The notes: generated from the letters alone by a model not told the origin. 45,754 nucleotides of DNA from CAZSVE01 sp964610175 (GCA_964610175.1 CAZSVE010000015.1:1-45754), one strand, 5' to 3'; shown: positions 1 through 10,500, counted from the first letter of the stretch. Numbers and translations are program-made.

Positions 1-3000
1 TAAGACCCGGCGTTCTTCCCAAGACGTCCAGTGGCAAAGTGCAGCGCCGTATCTGTCGTGCACGGTTTTTAGAGGGAAAGTTGCAGGGTATCGCCGAATG
101 GCGACACCCGAACACCGGGGAAATCACCTCATCGGAGATCACCTTATCGGATCTCACTTCATCGGAAGCCACCCCGGTGGGCGCGGTGGTCGAGGCCATC
201 CAGGGTTGGTTGACCGCCAGGGTCGGTCAATTGGTTGGAATCTCTCCGGATAAGATCGATATCCTGCGTCCCTTTGCCTATTATGGCCTGGATTCGGCCA
301 CCACGGTGAGTTTGTCGGGGGAGCTTGGCGAGTGGTTGGAGCAATCGCTTCCCTCGACGCTCATCTATGACCATCCGACCATCGATGCCGTGGCGCGGTA
401 TCTGGCCGGGATACAGAGCGCCGAGCACACCACCGAGACCGAGTCTCCCGTATCGAGTACCGCCATTCGGAACACTATCCATTCCGGTTCCATTGCAATC
501 ATTGGCATGGGTTGCCGCTTTCCCCGGGCGAGAAATCCCGATGAATTCTGGCAGCTTCTCGAAAGTGGCGTCGATGCCATCAGCCGAGTGCCCGCATCGC
601 GTTGGACGCCTGCGAGTTTCAGTGTCCCCTGGGGCGGTTTCATCGATGGGGTCGACCAGTTCGATCCGGTCTTTTTCGGCATTTCGCTCCGTGAGGCCGA
701 AACCATGGATCCCCAGCAGCGTCTCGTGCTGGAGGTCGGTTGGGAGGCGTTGGAAAACGCCGGTATCGCGCCCCTTTCCCTGGCCGGTAGCCAAACCGGT
801 GTCTTCGTCGGCATCAGTACCAGCGATTACCGTAACTTTCCGTCTTCCGCCGGCTTCAATATCTATTTCGTCACCGGCAACGCCCTTAGCATTACCGCCA
901 ATCGCCTCTCTTATCTGTGGGATCTGCGCGGCCCCAGCAAGGTCATAGACACGGCTTGTTCTTCTTCCCTGGTGGCATTCCATGATGCCTGTCAAAGTCT
1001 GCGTCTCGAGGAGTGCGATCTCGCCCTCACCGGTGGCGTCAATCTGATGTTGTCCCCGGAGGTGACGGATAGTTTTGCCGCCTCCCAGTTGTTATCCCCT
1101 GGGGGACGTTGCAAGGTCTTCGATGCCGGTGCCGATGGATATGTTCGGGGAGAAGGGTGTGGCATGGTCGTACTCAAGCGCACGGAGGACGCCATCCGCG
1201 ATGGCGATTCGATCCTGGCCATTGTCAAAGGTTCTTCCATCAATCAGGATGGACGTACCAATGGGATTACTGCCCCCAATGGTTCTGCGCAACAGGCGGT
1301 TATCCGCCAGGCCTTGGCCAATGCCGGCATGGCCGCATCCGAAATAGGCTATGTCGAGGCCCATGGCACCGGGACAGTGTTGGGCGACCCCATCGAATTC
1401 AATTCCTTGAAAGGGGTTCTGGTACCGGATCGTTCCCCGGAGGAGGTTTGCCACATCGGATCGGTCAAGAGCAATATCGGCCATTTGGAGGCCGCTGCCG
1501 GAATCGCTGGCGTGATCAAGACGGTGCTCGCTATGCGGCATGGTGAAATCCCGCCCCATCCACACCTCCGGGAATTCAGCCCACACCTGGAAATAGCGAA
1601 TACCCCGCTCTCGATTCCAACCGAGCCGACACCCTGGCCAACCGATGAATCCAATCGACCGAGACCCGCGGGAGTCAATTCCTTCGGTTTCGGAGGCACT
1701 AACTCCCATGCCGTGCTTGCGCCGCCACCCGACACATCCATGGCCTTGCCCAAGGTGGTGGCTACGACGCCCGAGTACCCTGGACATCTGTTGACGCTGT
1801 CGGCTCAGAGCGATGAAGCGCTGCGGGATCTGACAAAGGCCTATATCCAATACTTTCAATCTCACCCGGATACGCCGCTTGCCGATACCTGCTTCACGGC
1901 CAGTGTGGGGCGCTCCCATTTCGAGCACCGTCTTTCCGTCGTGGCGGGTTCTTCCGTCGATGCATCGGAGCGACTACGCACAGCGGACTATATCGCCGGG
2001 AAGGCCGCCCGTCGAAGACCCAAACTTGCCTTTCTGTTTACGGGGCAGGGTTCCGAATACCCGGATATGGGGCGGCAGCTCTATGAGACCGAGCCTGTCT
2101 TCCGCCAGGCCCTTTCACGCTGCGACGCTATTTTAGGTCTCTTTCTCGATACGCCCTTGATCGAACTGCTCTACGCAGGCCCCCCCAATCCCAATATGCA
2201 TCTATTGAAAGAGATGAGTTATCTGCAGCCGACCCTGTTCTCCCTGCAATACTCCCTGGCCGAGTTGTGGAAATCCTGGGGGGTGTTTCCCGATGTGGTC
2301 ATGGGACATAGCGCCGGGGAGTATGCCGCCGCTTGTGTCGCCGGTGTCTTCGGTTTGGAAGATGGTCTGAGATTTATCGCGAGCCGGGGCCGCCTGATGC
2401 AGACCCGTTGCGAACGGGGGGCCATGCTGGCTCTGTCGGTTGGCGAGGAAAAGGCCCTGGAGATCATCGCGCCGTTTGCGAAAGAGGTATCCATTGCCAC
2501 CATCAACAGCCCGGAGAGCGTGGTGGTTTCCGGGAGGCCCGAGGCCATCGCGTCCATAGAGGCGGGGCTTGCCGGACAGGAGGAGATCGATTTCAAATTG
2601 CTGCCCATTCCGCTGGCTGCGCACTCGGCCATGGTGGAGCCGATGCTGCCGGAGTTCGAGGAAGTTGCCAAATCCATCACCTATGCGAGACCCGTGATTC
2701 CGTTGTGTTCGAATGTTACGGGACGGATCGTGTCCGACGAGATTGCAACGCCGGAGTATTGGCTCAGGCACTTGCGCCAGCCGGTGCGTTTTGCGGCGGG
2801 GGCTGCGGCTTTGCACGAAGAGGGATTCGAGGCGTTTCTGGAGGTGGGTCCGAAGCCGGCGCTACTGGGCATGACGCGTCAGTGCCTGCCCGATGATGTA
2901 GCCGGGGTGTGGCTTCCGAGCCTGCGTCAGGACCAGGAGGACTGGCGGCAACTGCTTCAGAGTCTGGGGGAATGGTACACGCGGGGGGGGACCGTGGATT

Positions 3001-5243
3001 GGCAGGCCTTCCATGAGGCCGCCGACGATAGTCCTCCCCGCCGCAAGGTGCACTTGCCTACCTATCCCTTCCAGCGGCAGCGCTGTTGGGTCGATGAAAC
3101 CTTGGATAAAGGCGCGAAAACGGATCTTTTGCCGGAGACTTCTCTCTTTAATCTCCTGCGAGAAGGGGACACGGAACAGCTGGCCGAGCAGTTGCGCAAA
3201 GCGGAGGGGTTATCGGAGAAGGAATTGGAACAGTTGCCGCGGCTCCTGGAAATCCTGGCTAAACAATACCGAAAAGAGACCGCGGCGAACGACATCAAGG
3301 ATTGGCTCTATGAAATCCAATGGCAATCCCAGGCGCGCCCGAGCGTTGTAACCGGGCCATCGGGTCACTGGCTGATCTTCGCCGATCGAGGTGGCATGGG
3401 CAAGGCGTTGGCCGGGCGTCTGGAGGAATCGGGCGATTCCTGTTTCTTGGTGTATGCGGACAAGGCGTACCAAAACCAGGAAAACGGCATATGGCGTATC
3501 GATCCGGCGCGGGCTGGGGATTTCGATCGTCTGTTCACCGAGGCCTTTCAGGAAGAAGCACTACCGTTGCAGGGGATCGTTCACCTGTGGAGCCTGGATG
3601 CGGCGGATACCCGGGAACTGACCACGGAGACCCTGGCTCAGGCACAGCTTCTCGGTTGCGGCAGCGTGGTTCATTTATTGCAGGCCCAGGCATCGAAGGC
3701 AAAAACGTCACAGGATCGGGCCGATCCGAGTCGGTCTGTCGCGTCATCCAAGCTATGGTTGGTAACCCGGAACGCGATAAGCGTGGCACAGCATTCCAAT
3801 CCTTCGGCACAAGACCCCCTGGCGGTCGCCCAAACGCCTTTGTGGGGACTTGGCAAAGTCATTGCTTTGGAACATGCCGAATTATGGGGGGCAATGATCG
3901 ATAACCCGGAGGTTACCGATCTATTGGCTGAAATTAGGGCTGAAAGTGATCCGGAAGAAAATGACGACCAAGTCGCCTATCGTGACGGACAGCGATATGT
4001 GGCCCGTTTGGTCAGGAGTAGCCCACCCGTTCCGGGCAACACGTCGCTATCCCCGGAAGACAGTTATCTGATTACTGGTGGCTTGGGGGCATTGGGATTG
4101 AAGATCGCTCGTTGGATGGTCGATCAAGGGGTTCGTTACCTCATCCTGGCCGGACGGCACGATCCTTCCATGGAAGCACGGGAACTCTTGGACGGTTTGG
4201 AAGAGGTCGGGGCCAAGATTATGGTAGCAAGCACGGATGTCTCCGACCAGGGGCAGATAGCCCACCTGTTCGAGGAAATAGATGATGGAATGCCGCCACT
4301 GCGCGGCGTAATTCATGCCGCCGGTGTGTTGGATAAGGAGATCCTCGTTCAGCAGGACTGGGACCGTTTCCATCGCGTCATGGCCGCGAAGGTGGAGGGA
4401 AGCTGGCACTTGCATACCCTGACACGGGCCATGCCGTTGGATTTCTTTATCTGCTTCTCTTCGTCGGCTTCGCTGTTGGGTGGGTTTCGGACGGGAAGCT
4501 ATGCCGCTGCCAGCGCCTTCATGGATACCCTGGCCCATCTCCGCCACACCATGGGATTGCCGGGGCTCGCCGTCGATTGGAATATGTGGGCGTCCGATAG
4601 AGCGTCGCAAGATGCCAGCCTCAATAATCCCGATAAGCTGGCGGGATATGCGATGGATACCGAGATAGGGCTACGGATTCTCGGGGTCCTCCTGGGACAA
4701 GCGGATTCCGCCGCTCAGGTTGCGGTATTGCCGGAGGACGTGTCGACATTTCTGCAGGATTCCTACGCGGGTCAAGACCCGCCGCTCTTCTTATCGGAGC
4801 TGTATCGACCCGTTGTCGATGAGCTATCCGGGCCATCCGACTTCATCAAGGAATTGGAAAAGACACCCCCTGAAAAACAACGGGATTATTTGGCTGCACA
4901 TGTTCAATCCGAGATCAACAAGGTGATCGGTTTTGGTTCTTCTCAAATGATAGATTTTCAAAAGGGATTTTTCGATCTCGGAATGGATTCATTGATGGCG
5001 ATGGAACTCAAGAACCGGTTGCAAACCAGTTTCGGGTGTTCATTGCCTTCCACTTTGGTATTCAAATACCCGACGCCCATTGCCTTGCTCGACTACATCG
5101 CTACAGGGATATTGAAATTGGAATCCCAAGAAAAGGCAGCTGTGAAGCAGACTGTCGACGAGTCCGAAGAGGTCTTGGGAGAGGTAGAGCAACTCTCCGA
5201 GGAAGAATTGGAGGCATTGATCAACGAAACGTTGCGGATTTAG
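1..5243 (+). CDS. Type I PKS, 5'-partial: (FAAL C-end)-ACP-KS-AT-KR-ACP
   Basis: The reading frame is open from base 3, so the gene starts before the window. The first visible residues, LPKTSSGKVQRR, are the C-terminal lysine motif of acyl-AMP ligases, implying fatty-acid loading onto the following ACP. Numbering residues from the GTG at 39: ACP with GLDS (Ser86); KS about 150-575 with DTACSSS (Cys307), HGTGT (His442) and NIGHLE (His482); AT about 662-960 with GHSAGE (Ser758); a helical linker near 1035-1090; KR with GGLGALG at about 1347 and Tyr1488; ACP with GMDSL (Ser1651). There is no DH or ER. The KR active site has Ser and Tyr, but the usual Asn four residues after Tyr is Ser (YAAAS). 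The AT specificity motif reads LAAHS instead of HAFH or YASH. The acidic tail (LSEEELEAL) resembles PKS/NRPS C-terminal docking tails. Predicted role: activate a fatty acid, extend it once and reduce the keto group to hydroxyl. Confidence 0.95.
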   Translation, partial: RPGVLPKTSSGKVQRRICRARFLEGKLQGIAEWRHPNTGEITSSEITLSDLTSSEATPVGAVVEAIQGWLTARVGQLVGISPDKIDILRPFAYYGLDSATTVSLSGELGEWLEQSLPSTLIYDHPTIDAVARYLAGIQSAEHTTETESPVSSTAIRNTIHSGSIAIIGMGCRFPRARNPDEFWQLLESGVDAISRVPASRWTPASFSVPWGGFIDGVDQFDPVFFGISLREAETMDPQQRLVLEVGWEALENAGIAPLSLAGSQTGVFVGISTSDYRNFPSSAGFNIYFVTGNALSITANRLSYLWDLRGPSKVIDTACSSSLVAFHDACQSLRLEECDLALTGGVNLMLSPEVTDSFAASQLLSPGGRCKVFDAGADGYVRGEGCGMVVLKRTEDAIRDGDSILAIVKGSSINQDGRTNGITAPNGSAQQAVIRQALANAGMAASEIGYVEAHGTGTVLGDPIEFNSLKGVLVPDRSPEEVCHIGSVKSNIGHLEAAAGIAGVIKTVLAMRHGEIPPHPHLREFSPHLEIANTPLSIPTEPTPWPTDESNRPRPAGVNSFGFGGTNSHAVLAPPPDTSMALPKVVATTPEYPGHLLTLSAQSDEALRDLTKAYIQYFQSHPDTPLADTCFTASVGRSHFEHRLSVVAGSSVDASERLRTADYIAGKAARRRPKLAFLFTGQGSEYPDMGRQLYETEPVFRQALSRCDAILGLFLDTPLIELLYAGPPNPNMHLLKEMSYLQPTLFSLQYSLAELWKSWGVFPDVVMGHSAGEYAAACVAGVFGLEDGLRFIASRGRLMQTRCERGAMLALSVGEEKALEIIAPFAKEVSIATINSPESVVVSGRPEAIASIEAGLAGQEEIDFKLLPIPLAAHSAMVEPMLPEFEEVAKSITYARPVIPLCSNVTGRIVSDEIATPEYWLRHLRQPVRFAAGAAALHEEGFEAFLEVGPKPALLGMTRQCLPDDVAGVWLPSLRQDQEDWRQLLQSLGEWYTRGGTVDWQAFHEAADDSPPRRKVHLPTYPFQRQRCWVDETLDKGAKTDLLPETSLFNLLREGDTEQLAEQLRKAEGLSEKELEQLPRLLEILAKQYRKETAANDIKDWLYEIQWQSQARPSVVTGPSGHWLIFADRGGMGKALAGRLEESGDSCFLVYADKAYQNQENGIWRIDPARAGDFDRLFTEAFQEEALPLQGIVHLWSLDAADTRELTTETLAQAQLLGCGSVVHLLQAQASKAKTSQDRADPSRSVASSKLWLVTRNAISVAQHSNPSAQDPLAVAQTPLWGLGKVIALEHAELWGAMIDNPEVTDLLAEIRAESDPEENDDQVAYRDGQRYVARLVRSSPPVPGNTSLSPEDSYLITGGLGALGLKIARWMVDQGVRYLILAGRHDPSMEARELLDGLEEVGAKIMVASTDVSDQGQIAHLFEEIDDGMPPLRGVIHAAGVLDKEILVQQDWDRFHRVMAAKVEGSWHLHTLTRAMPLDFFICFSSSASLLGGFRTGSYAAASAFMDTLAHLRHTMGLPGLAVDWNMWASDRASQDASLNNPDKLAGYAMDTEIGLRILGVLLGQADSAAQVAVLPEDVSTFLQDSYAGQDPPLFLSELYRPVVDELSGPSDFIKELEKTPPEKQRDYLAAHVQSEINKVIGFGSSQMIDFQKGFFDLGMDSLMAMELKNRLQTSFGCSLPSTLVFKYPTPIALLDYIATGILKLESQEKAAVKQTVDESEEVLGEVEQLSEEELEALINETLRI
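2211..3084 (+). repeat. AT-domain long repeat, copy 1 (identical to 9399-10272)
   Basis: This stretch encodes most of the AT domain (from just before GHSAGE) and the post-AT linker up to FQRQR. I found no base difference from 9399-10272 at a constant offset of 7188, including synonymous positions. Similarity at the same offset, with scattered substitutions, continues left to about 1863. It stops at 3085, where the linker ends and the two proteins diverge. The pattern is what recent gene conversion or domain exchange leaves. Confidence 0.93.
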
Positions 5244-5253
5244 CGGGGCCGCG

Positions 5254-5320
5254 TCCTAACGGTCATGTGGTGGGTTCCAACACCCCTGATGATGAAAGAG
5301 CACCTGCTGTTTCATAGTAA
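5254..5320 (+). repeat. Family 3 dispersed repeat, copy 1
   Basis: About 65 bp just after the PKS stop. It matches the reverse complement of 27371-27432; the right-hand 40 bases agree at about 37 positions, including CCTGCTGTTTCATAGTAA. In both places the element directly follows the 3' end of a gene. It has no coding content and its function is unknown. Confidence 0.7.
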
Positions 5321-5380
5321 AGATATACAAGCTATGAGTGCGCCTAGTCTCGCATTCTCCAGCGATAAGATCGCACAATA

Positions 5381-5402
5381 CACTAGCGAAGCTTCGCTGG
5401 CG
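5381..5402. repeat. Family 1 end remnant (palindrome)
   Basis: A short palindrome built on AGCGAAGCTTCGCT, equal to the 3' end of the family 1 repeat. The same remnant recurs at 23708-23729, 26116-26137 and, slightly changed, at 37647-37669. It could form a hairpin ahead of the AAA-ATPase gene. Confidence 0.6.
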
Positions 5403-5435
5403 TGGTTACTTTGATGTCCTCCTCGAAATCGACAC

Positions 5436-7220
5436 ATGAAATTCCCCTACGGCATCAGCGACTTCGATTCGATCATTACCAGAGGGCATCATTACGTAGA
5501 TCGCACCGACCACATTCCATTACTGGAGGGGGCCGGCGATCAACTGCTTTTCCTGCGTCCGCGTCGCTTCGGCAAGAGCCTCTTGTTATCGATGCTGGAA
5601 AACTACTACGACCTCAACAAGGCGGATCGCTTCGAAGCCCTATTCGGAGGGCTCGCCATCGGCAGGAATCCCACCGCAAGGCATAACCGATATTTCGTGC
5701 TCAAGTGGGATTTTTCCGGGGTCAGTCCCCAGGGCGATGGCGAGGAGATCAAGCGCAACCTCTATGCCTATTTGAATGATCGCATCAGGGACTTTTCGGC
5801 GTATTATCGAGAGAAGCTACCCGAGCCGCCTCGAATCGATCCCCGAGACGCCCTTTCCTCCTTCCGATCCCTCCTTGCCGCCATTCGAAAAACCGACCAC
5901 TCCTTATATCTTTTCATCGACGAGTACGACAACTTCGCCAACGAACTCATGATGGGACGTCGAGACACCGAGGAAAGCCGTTATCAGGCCATCCTGTCCG
6001 GCGAGGGCTGTATGAAGGCCCTGTTCAAGACCATCAAAATGGCCGCGAGTGGGGAGGGTCTTTCCCGTGTATTCATCACCGGTGTCTCGCCGGTGGCCAT
6101 GAGCGACCTCACCAGCGCCTACAACGTGGCGGAAAACATCTATTTACTACACCAATTCAACGAACTGTGCGGCTTTCGGGAGGCAGAGATCGCCGGAATG
6201 GTGGCGGAGATCGCCCGGGAGTGCGGCTTTCCCCAGGCCCGAACCGATGACGCGCTTGCCATGATGCGCACCTTTTACAACGGCTATCGCTTCAGCCGCC
6301 GCGCCGAGCACCACGTCTACAACCCGACCCTTGCCCTCTATTTTCTAAAGGCCTTCCAGCGCGACTGTCGCTATCCGGACGAGATCCTCGATAGCAATCT
6401 GGCCATGGACCGGGGCAAGATGCACTACATCTCCCGCCTCCCGGAAGGCAGAAGGCTGATCTTCGATGCCCTGGCCGAGGAGGAAGCGATACATGTTCGG
6501 AGACTATCCGACCGTTTCGGGGTGGAAGACATGCTCTATGCCCCCAAGGACACCGGCTTCGTGGCATCGCTCCTGTACTACTTCGGCATCCTGACCCTGG
6601 ATGGCATGACGCCCTTTGGCGAGATCAGTCTGCGCATCCCCAATCTGGTCATCCGCAAGCTCTACGCCGAAGCGATCCGGGAGATGCTGCTGCCGGAAGG
6701 GAAGGACGCCGACATGGCGCGCCGAGCCGCCGAGACCCTGTACCGGCGTGGCGACATTCAGCCCTTATGCGACTTCGTGGAGCGGAAGTATTTCAAGGCA
6801 TTGAGCAACCGTGATTATGCCCATGGCAACGAGCTCACCATCAAGACGGCGTTCCTGACCCTGCTCTTCAATGATGCCTTGTACATCATGGAATCGGAGA
6901 CCGAGATGGAACGCGGTCATGCCGATCTCACCCTGATCGTGCGCCCGGACATGCGCCAATACCAGGTTATGGATATCTTGATCGAGTTCAAGTTCGTGTC
7001 CCTGAAGGAGGCCGGTGTCGATGGCAAGACGTTGGAAGGAATGGATAGCGAGGGGCTGCGTGCACTGGCCGCGGTGCAAAGAAAACAGCGCGAGGCCGAG
7101 AAAGGGCTTGCCCGCTATGAAGCGAAATTGAATGGCAAGTTCGGTGATGTGCTGCGTCTTCGCAGCTTCGCCGTGGTGGCGGTGGGTTTCGAGCGCGTGC
7201 TGTTTTGGGAGCTGGAATAA
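5436..7220 (+). CDS. AAA-ATPase-like / PD-(D/E)XK nuclease-like protein
   Basis: 594 aa, matching the family that combines an N-terminal AAA-ATPase-like domain (Pfam PF09820 type) with a C-terminal PD-(D/E)XK domain (PF08011 type). The N-terminus has the family's YGISDFDSIITRGHHYVDRT stretch. RPRRFGKSLLLSML (about 41-54) is the P-loop variant and LYLFIDEYDNF is Walker B. Near the C-terminus DLTLIV and, about 20 residues on, ILIEFKF give the Asp...Glu-x-Lys nuclease-type signature. The family occurs in many lineage-specific copies in repeat-rich bacterial genomes and its function is unproven. Here it separates two PKS genes transcribed in the same direction, so it is probably a later arrival rather than a biosynthetic enzyme. 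No clear Shine-Dalgarno precedes the ATG. Confidence 0.9.
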   Translation: MKFPYGISDFDSIITRGHHYVDRTDHIPLLEGAGDQLLFLRPRRFGKSLLLSMLENYYDLNKADRFEALFGGLAIGRNPTARHNRYFVLKWDFSGVSPQGDGEEIKRNLYAYLNDRIRDFSAYYREKLPEPPRIDPRDALSSFRSLLAAIRKTDHSLYLFIDEYDNFANELMMGRRDTEESRYQAILSGEGCMKALFKTIKMAASGEGLSRVFITGVSPVAMSDLTSAYNVAENIYLLHQFNELCGFREAEIAGMVAEIARECGFPQARTDDALAMMRTFYNGYRFSRRAEHHVYNPTLALYFLKAFQRDCRYPDEILDSNLAMDRGKMHYISRLPEGRRLIFDALAEEEAIHVRRLSDRFGVEDMLYAPKDTGFVASLLYYFGILTLDGMTPFGEISLRIPNLVIRKLYAEAIREMLLPEGKDADMARRAAETLYRRGDIQPLCDFVERKYFKALSNRDYAHGNELTIKTAFLTLLFNDALYIMESETEMERGHADLTLIVRPDMRQYQVMDILIEFKFVSLKEAGVDGKTLEGMDSEGLRALAAVQRKQREAEKGLARYEAKLNGKFGDVLRLRSFAVVAVGFERVLFWELE

Positions 7221-7298
7221 AGGGGCCTGGCATCGGTCGCGCGTCCCCGAGGGATGGATGCGAAGCGGCCTTCGGTCGTTTCCGATCGACAGGACTCA

Positions 7299-7408
7299 TT
7301 TGTTTATTCCCCACCCAGCTTCATAAATGAGTCAAGTTTTACAGAACACCAATTTTACTTTACCAATGCTGAATCATACCTTGTCGGTTTGAGACGAAGC
7401 TTCGCAGT
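7299..7408 (+). repeat. Family 1 repeat
   Basis: About 110 bp running from TTTGTTTATTCCCC to GAAGCTTCGCAG, with the internal AAATGAGTCAAGTTTTACA core. Directly abuts a second copy in the same orientation. Confidence 0.85.
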
Positions 7409-7515
7409 GTTTATTCCCCGCTCATCTTCGCAAATGAGTCGAGTTTTACAAAACGCTAATTTTGCTTTACTAAGACCAAAGCATGTTTCATCGGTTTGAG
7501 GCGAAGCCTCGCTAG
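7409..7515 (+). repeat. Family 1 repeat (tandem second copy)
   Basis: Runs from TGTTTATTCCCCGCTCATC to GCCTCGCTAGGG and is close to the consensus. It lies immediately upstream of the second PKS gene. Confidence 0.85.
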
Positions 7516-7538
7516 GGGTTTCGTCAAAGGTTTTACGA

Positions 7539-10500
7539 ATGTCCGATCTTCAAAATAGGCTTGAAAAACTATCTCCGTTGCAACGGGCCGCGTTTGCCCT
7601 GAAGCAGAAACAAACCGAGCTCGATGCCTTGAAGCGCGCTCGAACCGAGCCCATTGCCATTATTGGTATGGGTTGCCGTTTTCCGGGGGCGGATAACCCG
7701 GATGCCTATTGGGAGTTGTTGAAAAATGGCGTGGACGCTATGCGGGAGGTGCCCCCGGAGCGCTGGGATGCCGATAGTTGGTACGACCCGGATGTGGAAA
7801 TTCCGGGGAAGGCTTATATGCGCGAGGCAGGTTTTTTATCGGAAGTAGACCGGTTCGATCCGCAGTTTTTCGGGATATCTCCCCGTGAGGCCCTGGATCT
7901 CGACCCCCAACAGCGTCTGTTGTTGGAAGTCACTTGGGAAGGGTTGGAAAATGCCGGTCAGGCCCCCGGAAAATTGGTCGATGTCCCTGTGGGGGTGTTT
8001 ATCGGTTCCGCTGCCTCATCGGAGTACTTTTTGGCGACGGTTTATGGCGATCCTGACCGTATTACCGCCTATTCATATACAGGCGGCAGCATAAGTATGA
8101 TGGCAGGGCGGTTGTCTTATGTGTTGGGTACGCAGGGACCTACCTTGACCATGGATACGGCTTGTTCTTCTTCGTTGGTTGCTACTCATCTGGCTTGTCA
8201 AAGCCTGCGAACCAGGGAGTGCGAATTGGCCCTCGCCGGTGGCGTAAACCTGATCGTTTCTCCGGAATCCATGGTTGTGCTCTCGAAAATGCAGGCCTTA
8301 TCGCCGGATGGGCGTTGCAAGACCTTCGATGCCGCTGCCGATGGTTATGGACGAGGGGAAGGATGCGGGATCGTGGTGCTGAAACGATTATCGGATGCCA
8401 TTGCCAATAACGATAATATATTGGCGGTGATTCGCGGTTTGGGCATCAACCACGATGGTGTCAGTAGTGGATTGACCGTGCCCAATGAAATGGCTCAGGA
8501 AAGGGTGATTCGCCAGGCGCTCGAAGATGGCAATCTAACACCTGCCGACGTGGGCTACATAGAGGCCCACGGCACCGGTACCTCATTGGGTGATCCCATC
8601 GAGATAGGTGCTCTGGATGCGATTTTTACCGAGAGCCATTCCGAGGATTTCCCCTTGATCGTCGGGTCGGTGAAGACCAATTTCGGACATCTGGAGGGCG
8701 CTGCGGGTATTGCCGGCCTGATGAAGATCGTACTGGCAATGCAACATAAGGAGATCCCGCCACACTTGCATTTGAAAGAGCCCAATCCCTTTATCGATTG
8801 GGGGAGGCTTCCATTCGAGGTGCCTACGGAGCGGCGGGCCTGGCTCGGGAAGGGGCCACGGGTTGCCGGCGTTAGTTCCTTCGGCGCCAGCGGCACCAAT
8901 GTTCATGTGATGCTCGAAGAGGCCCCTGGTATCAGCGATAAGCCATCTGCCACCGATGCGGAACGCCCCATCCACCTGTTGACATTGTCCGCCAGGAACG
9001 ATGCGGCGCTGCGTGATCTGGCGCAGGCCTATGAAGGACATTTGCGTTCCCACCCGGATACGCCGCTTGCCGATACCTGCTTCACGGCCAGTGTGGGGCG
9101 CTCCCATTTCGAGCACCGTCTTGCCGTCGTGGCGGGTTCCCCCGTCGATGCATCGGAGCGACTACGCACAGCGGACTATATCGCCGGGAAGGTCTCCCAT
9201 GGAAAATCCAAACTTGCCTTTCTGTTTACGGGGCAGGGTTCCGAATACCCGGATATGGGACGGCAGCTCTATGAGAGCGAGCCGGTTTTCCGCCAGGCCT
9301 TTTTACGTTGCGACGAAGTTTTACGCCCCTTTCTCGACACGCCCTTGATCGAGCTGCTCTACGCAGGTCCTCCCAATCCCAATACGCATCTGTTGAAGGA
9401 GATGAGTTATCTGCAGCCGACCCTGTTCTCCCTGCAATACTCCCTGGCCGAGTTGTGGAAATCCTGGGGGGTGTTTCCCGATGTGGTCATGGGACATAGC
9501 GCCGGGGAGTATGCCGCCGCTTGTGTCGCCGGTGTCTTCGGTTTGGAAGATGGTCTGAGATTTATCGCGAGCCGGGGCCGCCTGATGCAGACCCGTTGCG
9601 AACGGGGGGCCATGCTGGCTCTGTCGGTTGGCGAGGAAAAGGCCCTGGAGATCATCGCGCCGTTTGCGAAAGAGGTATCCATTGCCACCATCAACAGCCC
9701 GGAGAGCGTGGTGGTTTCCGGGAGGCCCGAGGCCATCGCGTCCATAGAGGCGGGGCTTGCCGGACAGGAGGAGATCGATTTCAAATTGCTGCCCATTCCG
9801 CTGGCTGCGCACTCGGCCATGGTGGAGCCGATGCTGCCGGAGTTCGAGGAAGTTGCCAAATCCATCACCTATGCGAGACCCGTGATTCCGTTGTGTTCGA
9901 ATGTTACGGGACGGATCGTGTCCGACGAGATTGCAACGCCGGAGTATTGGCTCAGGCACTTGCGCCAGCCGGTGCGTTTTGCGGCGGGGGCTGCGGCTTT
10001 GCACGAAGAGGGATTCGAGGCGTTTCTGGAGGTGGGTCCGAAGCCGGCGCTACTGGGCATGACGCGTCAGTGCCTGCCCGATGATGTAGCCGGGGTGTGG
10101 CTTCCGAGCCTGCGTCAGGACCAGGAGGACTGGCGGCAACTGCTTCAGAGTCTGGGGGAATGGTACACGCGGGGGGGGACCGTGGATTGGCAGGCCTTCC
10201 ATGAGGCCGCCGACGATAGTCCTCCCCGCCGCAAGGTGCACTTGCCTACCTATCCCTTCCAGCGGCAGCGCTATTGGGTGGACCAGGCGGCTATCCGCGC
10301 TGCCCGGACCGTTGTCTACGGGGGGCCCTCCATTCATCCCCTGCTGGGTCGGAAGCTGGATTGGGCCGATGGGGACGATAAGATTCGCTTCGAGGTCCAG
10401 CTTGATTTTTCGTCTCTGCCTTATCTGACCGACCATCGCGTTTTCGATACCGCAGTCGTGCCGGGTACCGCCTATCTGGAGATGGGCCTTGCGGCGGGGA

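Larger units (their letters stand above)
7221..7538. other. Gene-free stretch before second PKS
   Basis: 318 bp holding two family 1 repeats in direct tandem and about 80 bp of unremarkable sequence after the AAA-ATPase stop. The second copy ends about 25 bp before the next PKS start, so any promoter or leader of that gene lies in repeat sequence. Confidence 0.7.

Noticed and set aside
5254..5320. Integron attC site
   Set aside because: A CTAAC...GTT-like start was seen, but the core site and the inverted arms of attC are missing and no integrase is present.
7299..7515. tRNA-like T-arm words (GGTTCGAGC) in family 1 repeats
   Set aside because: No acceptor stem, D-arm or anticodon arm can be formed around them; the repeats are not tRNA genes.
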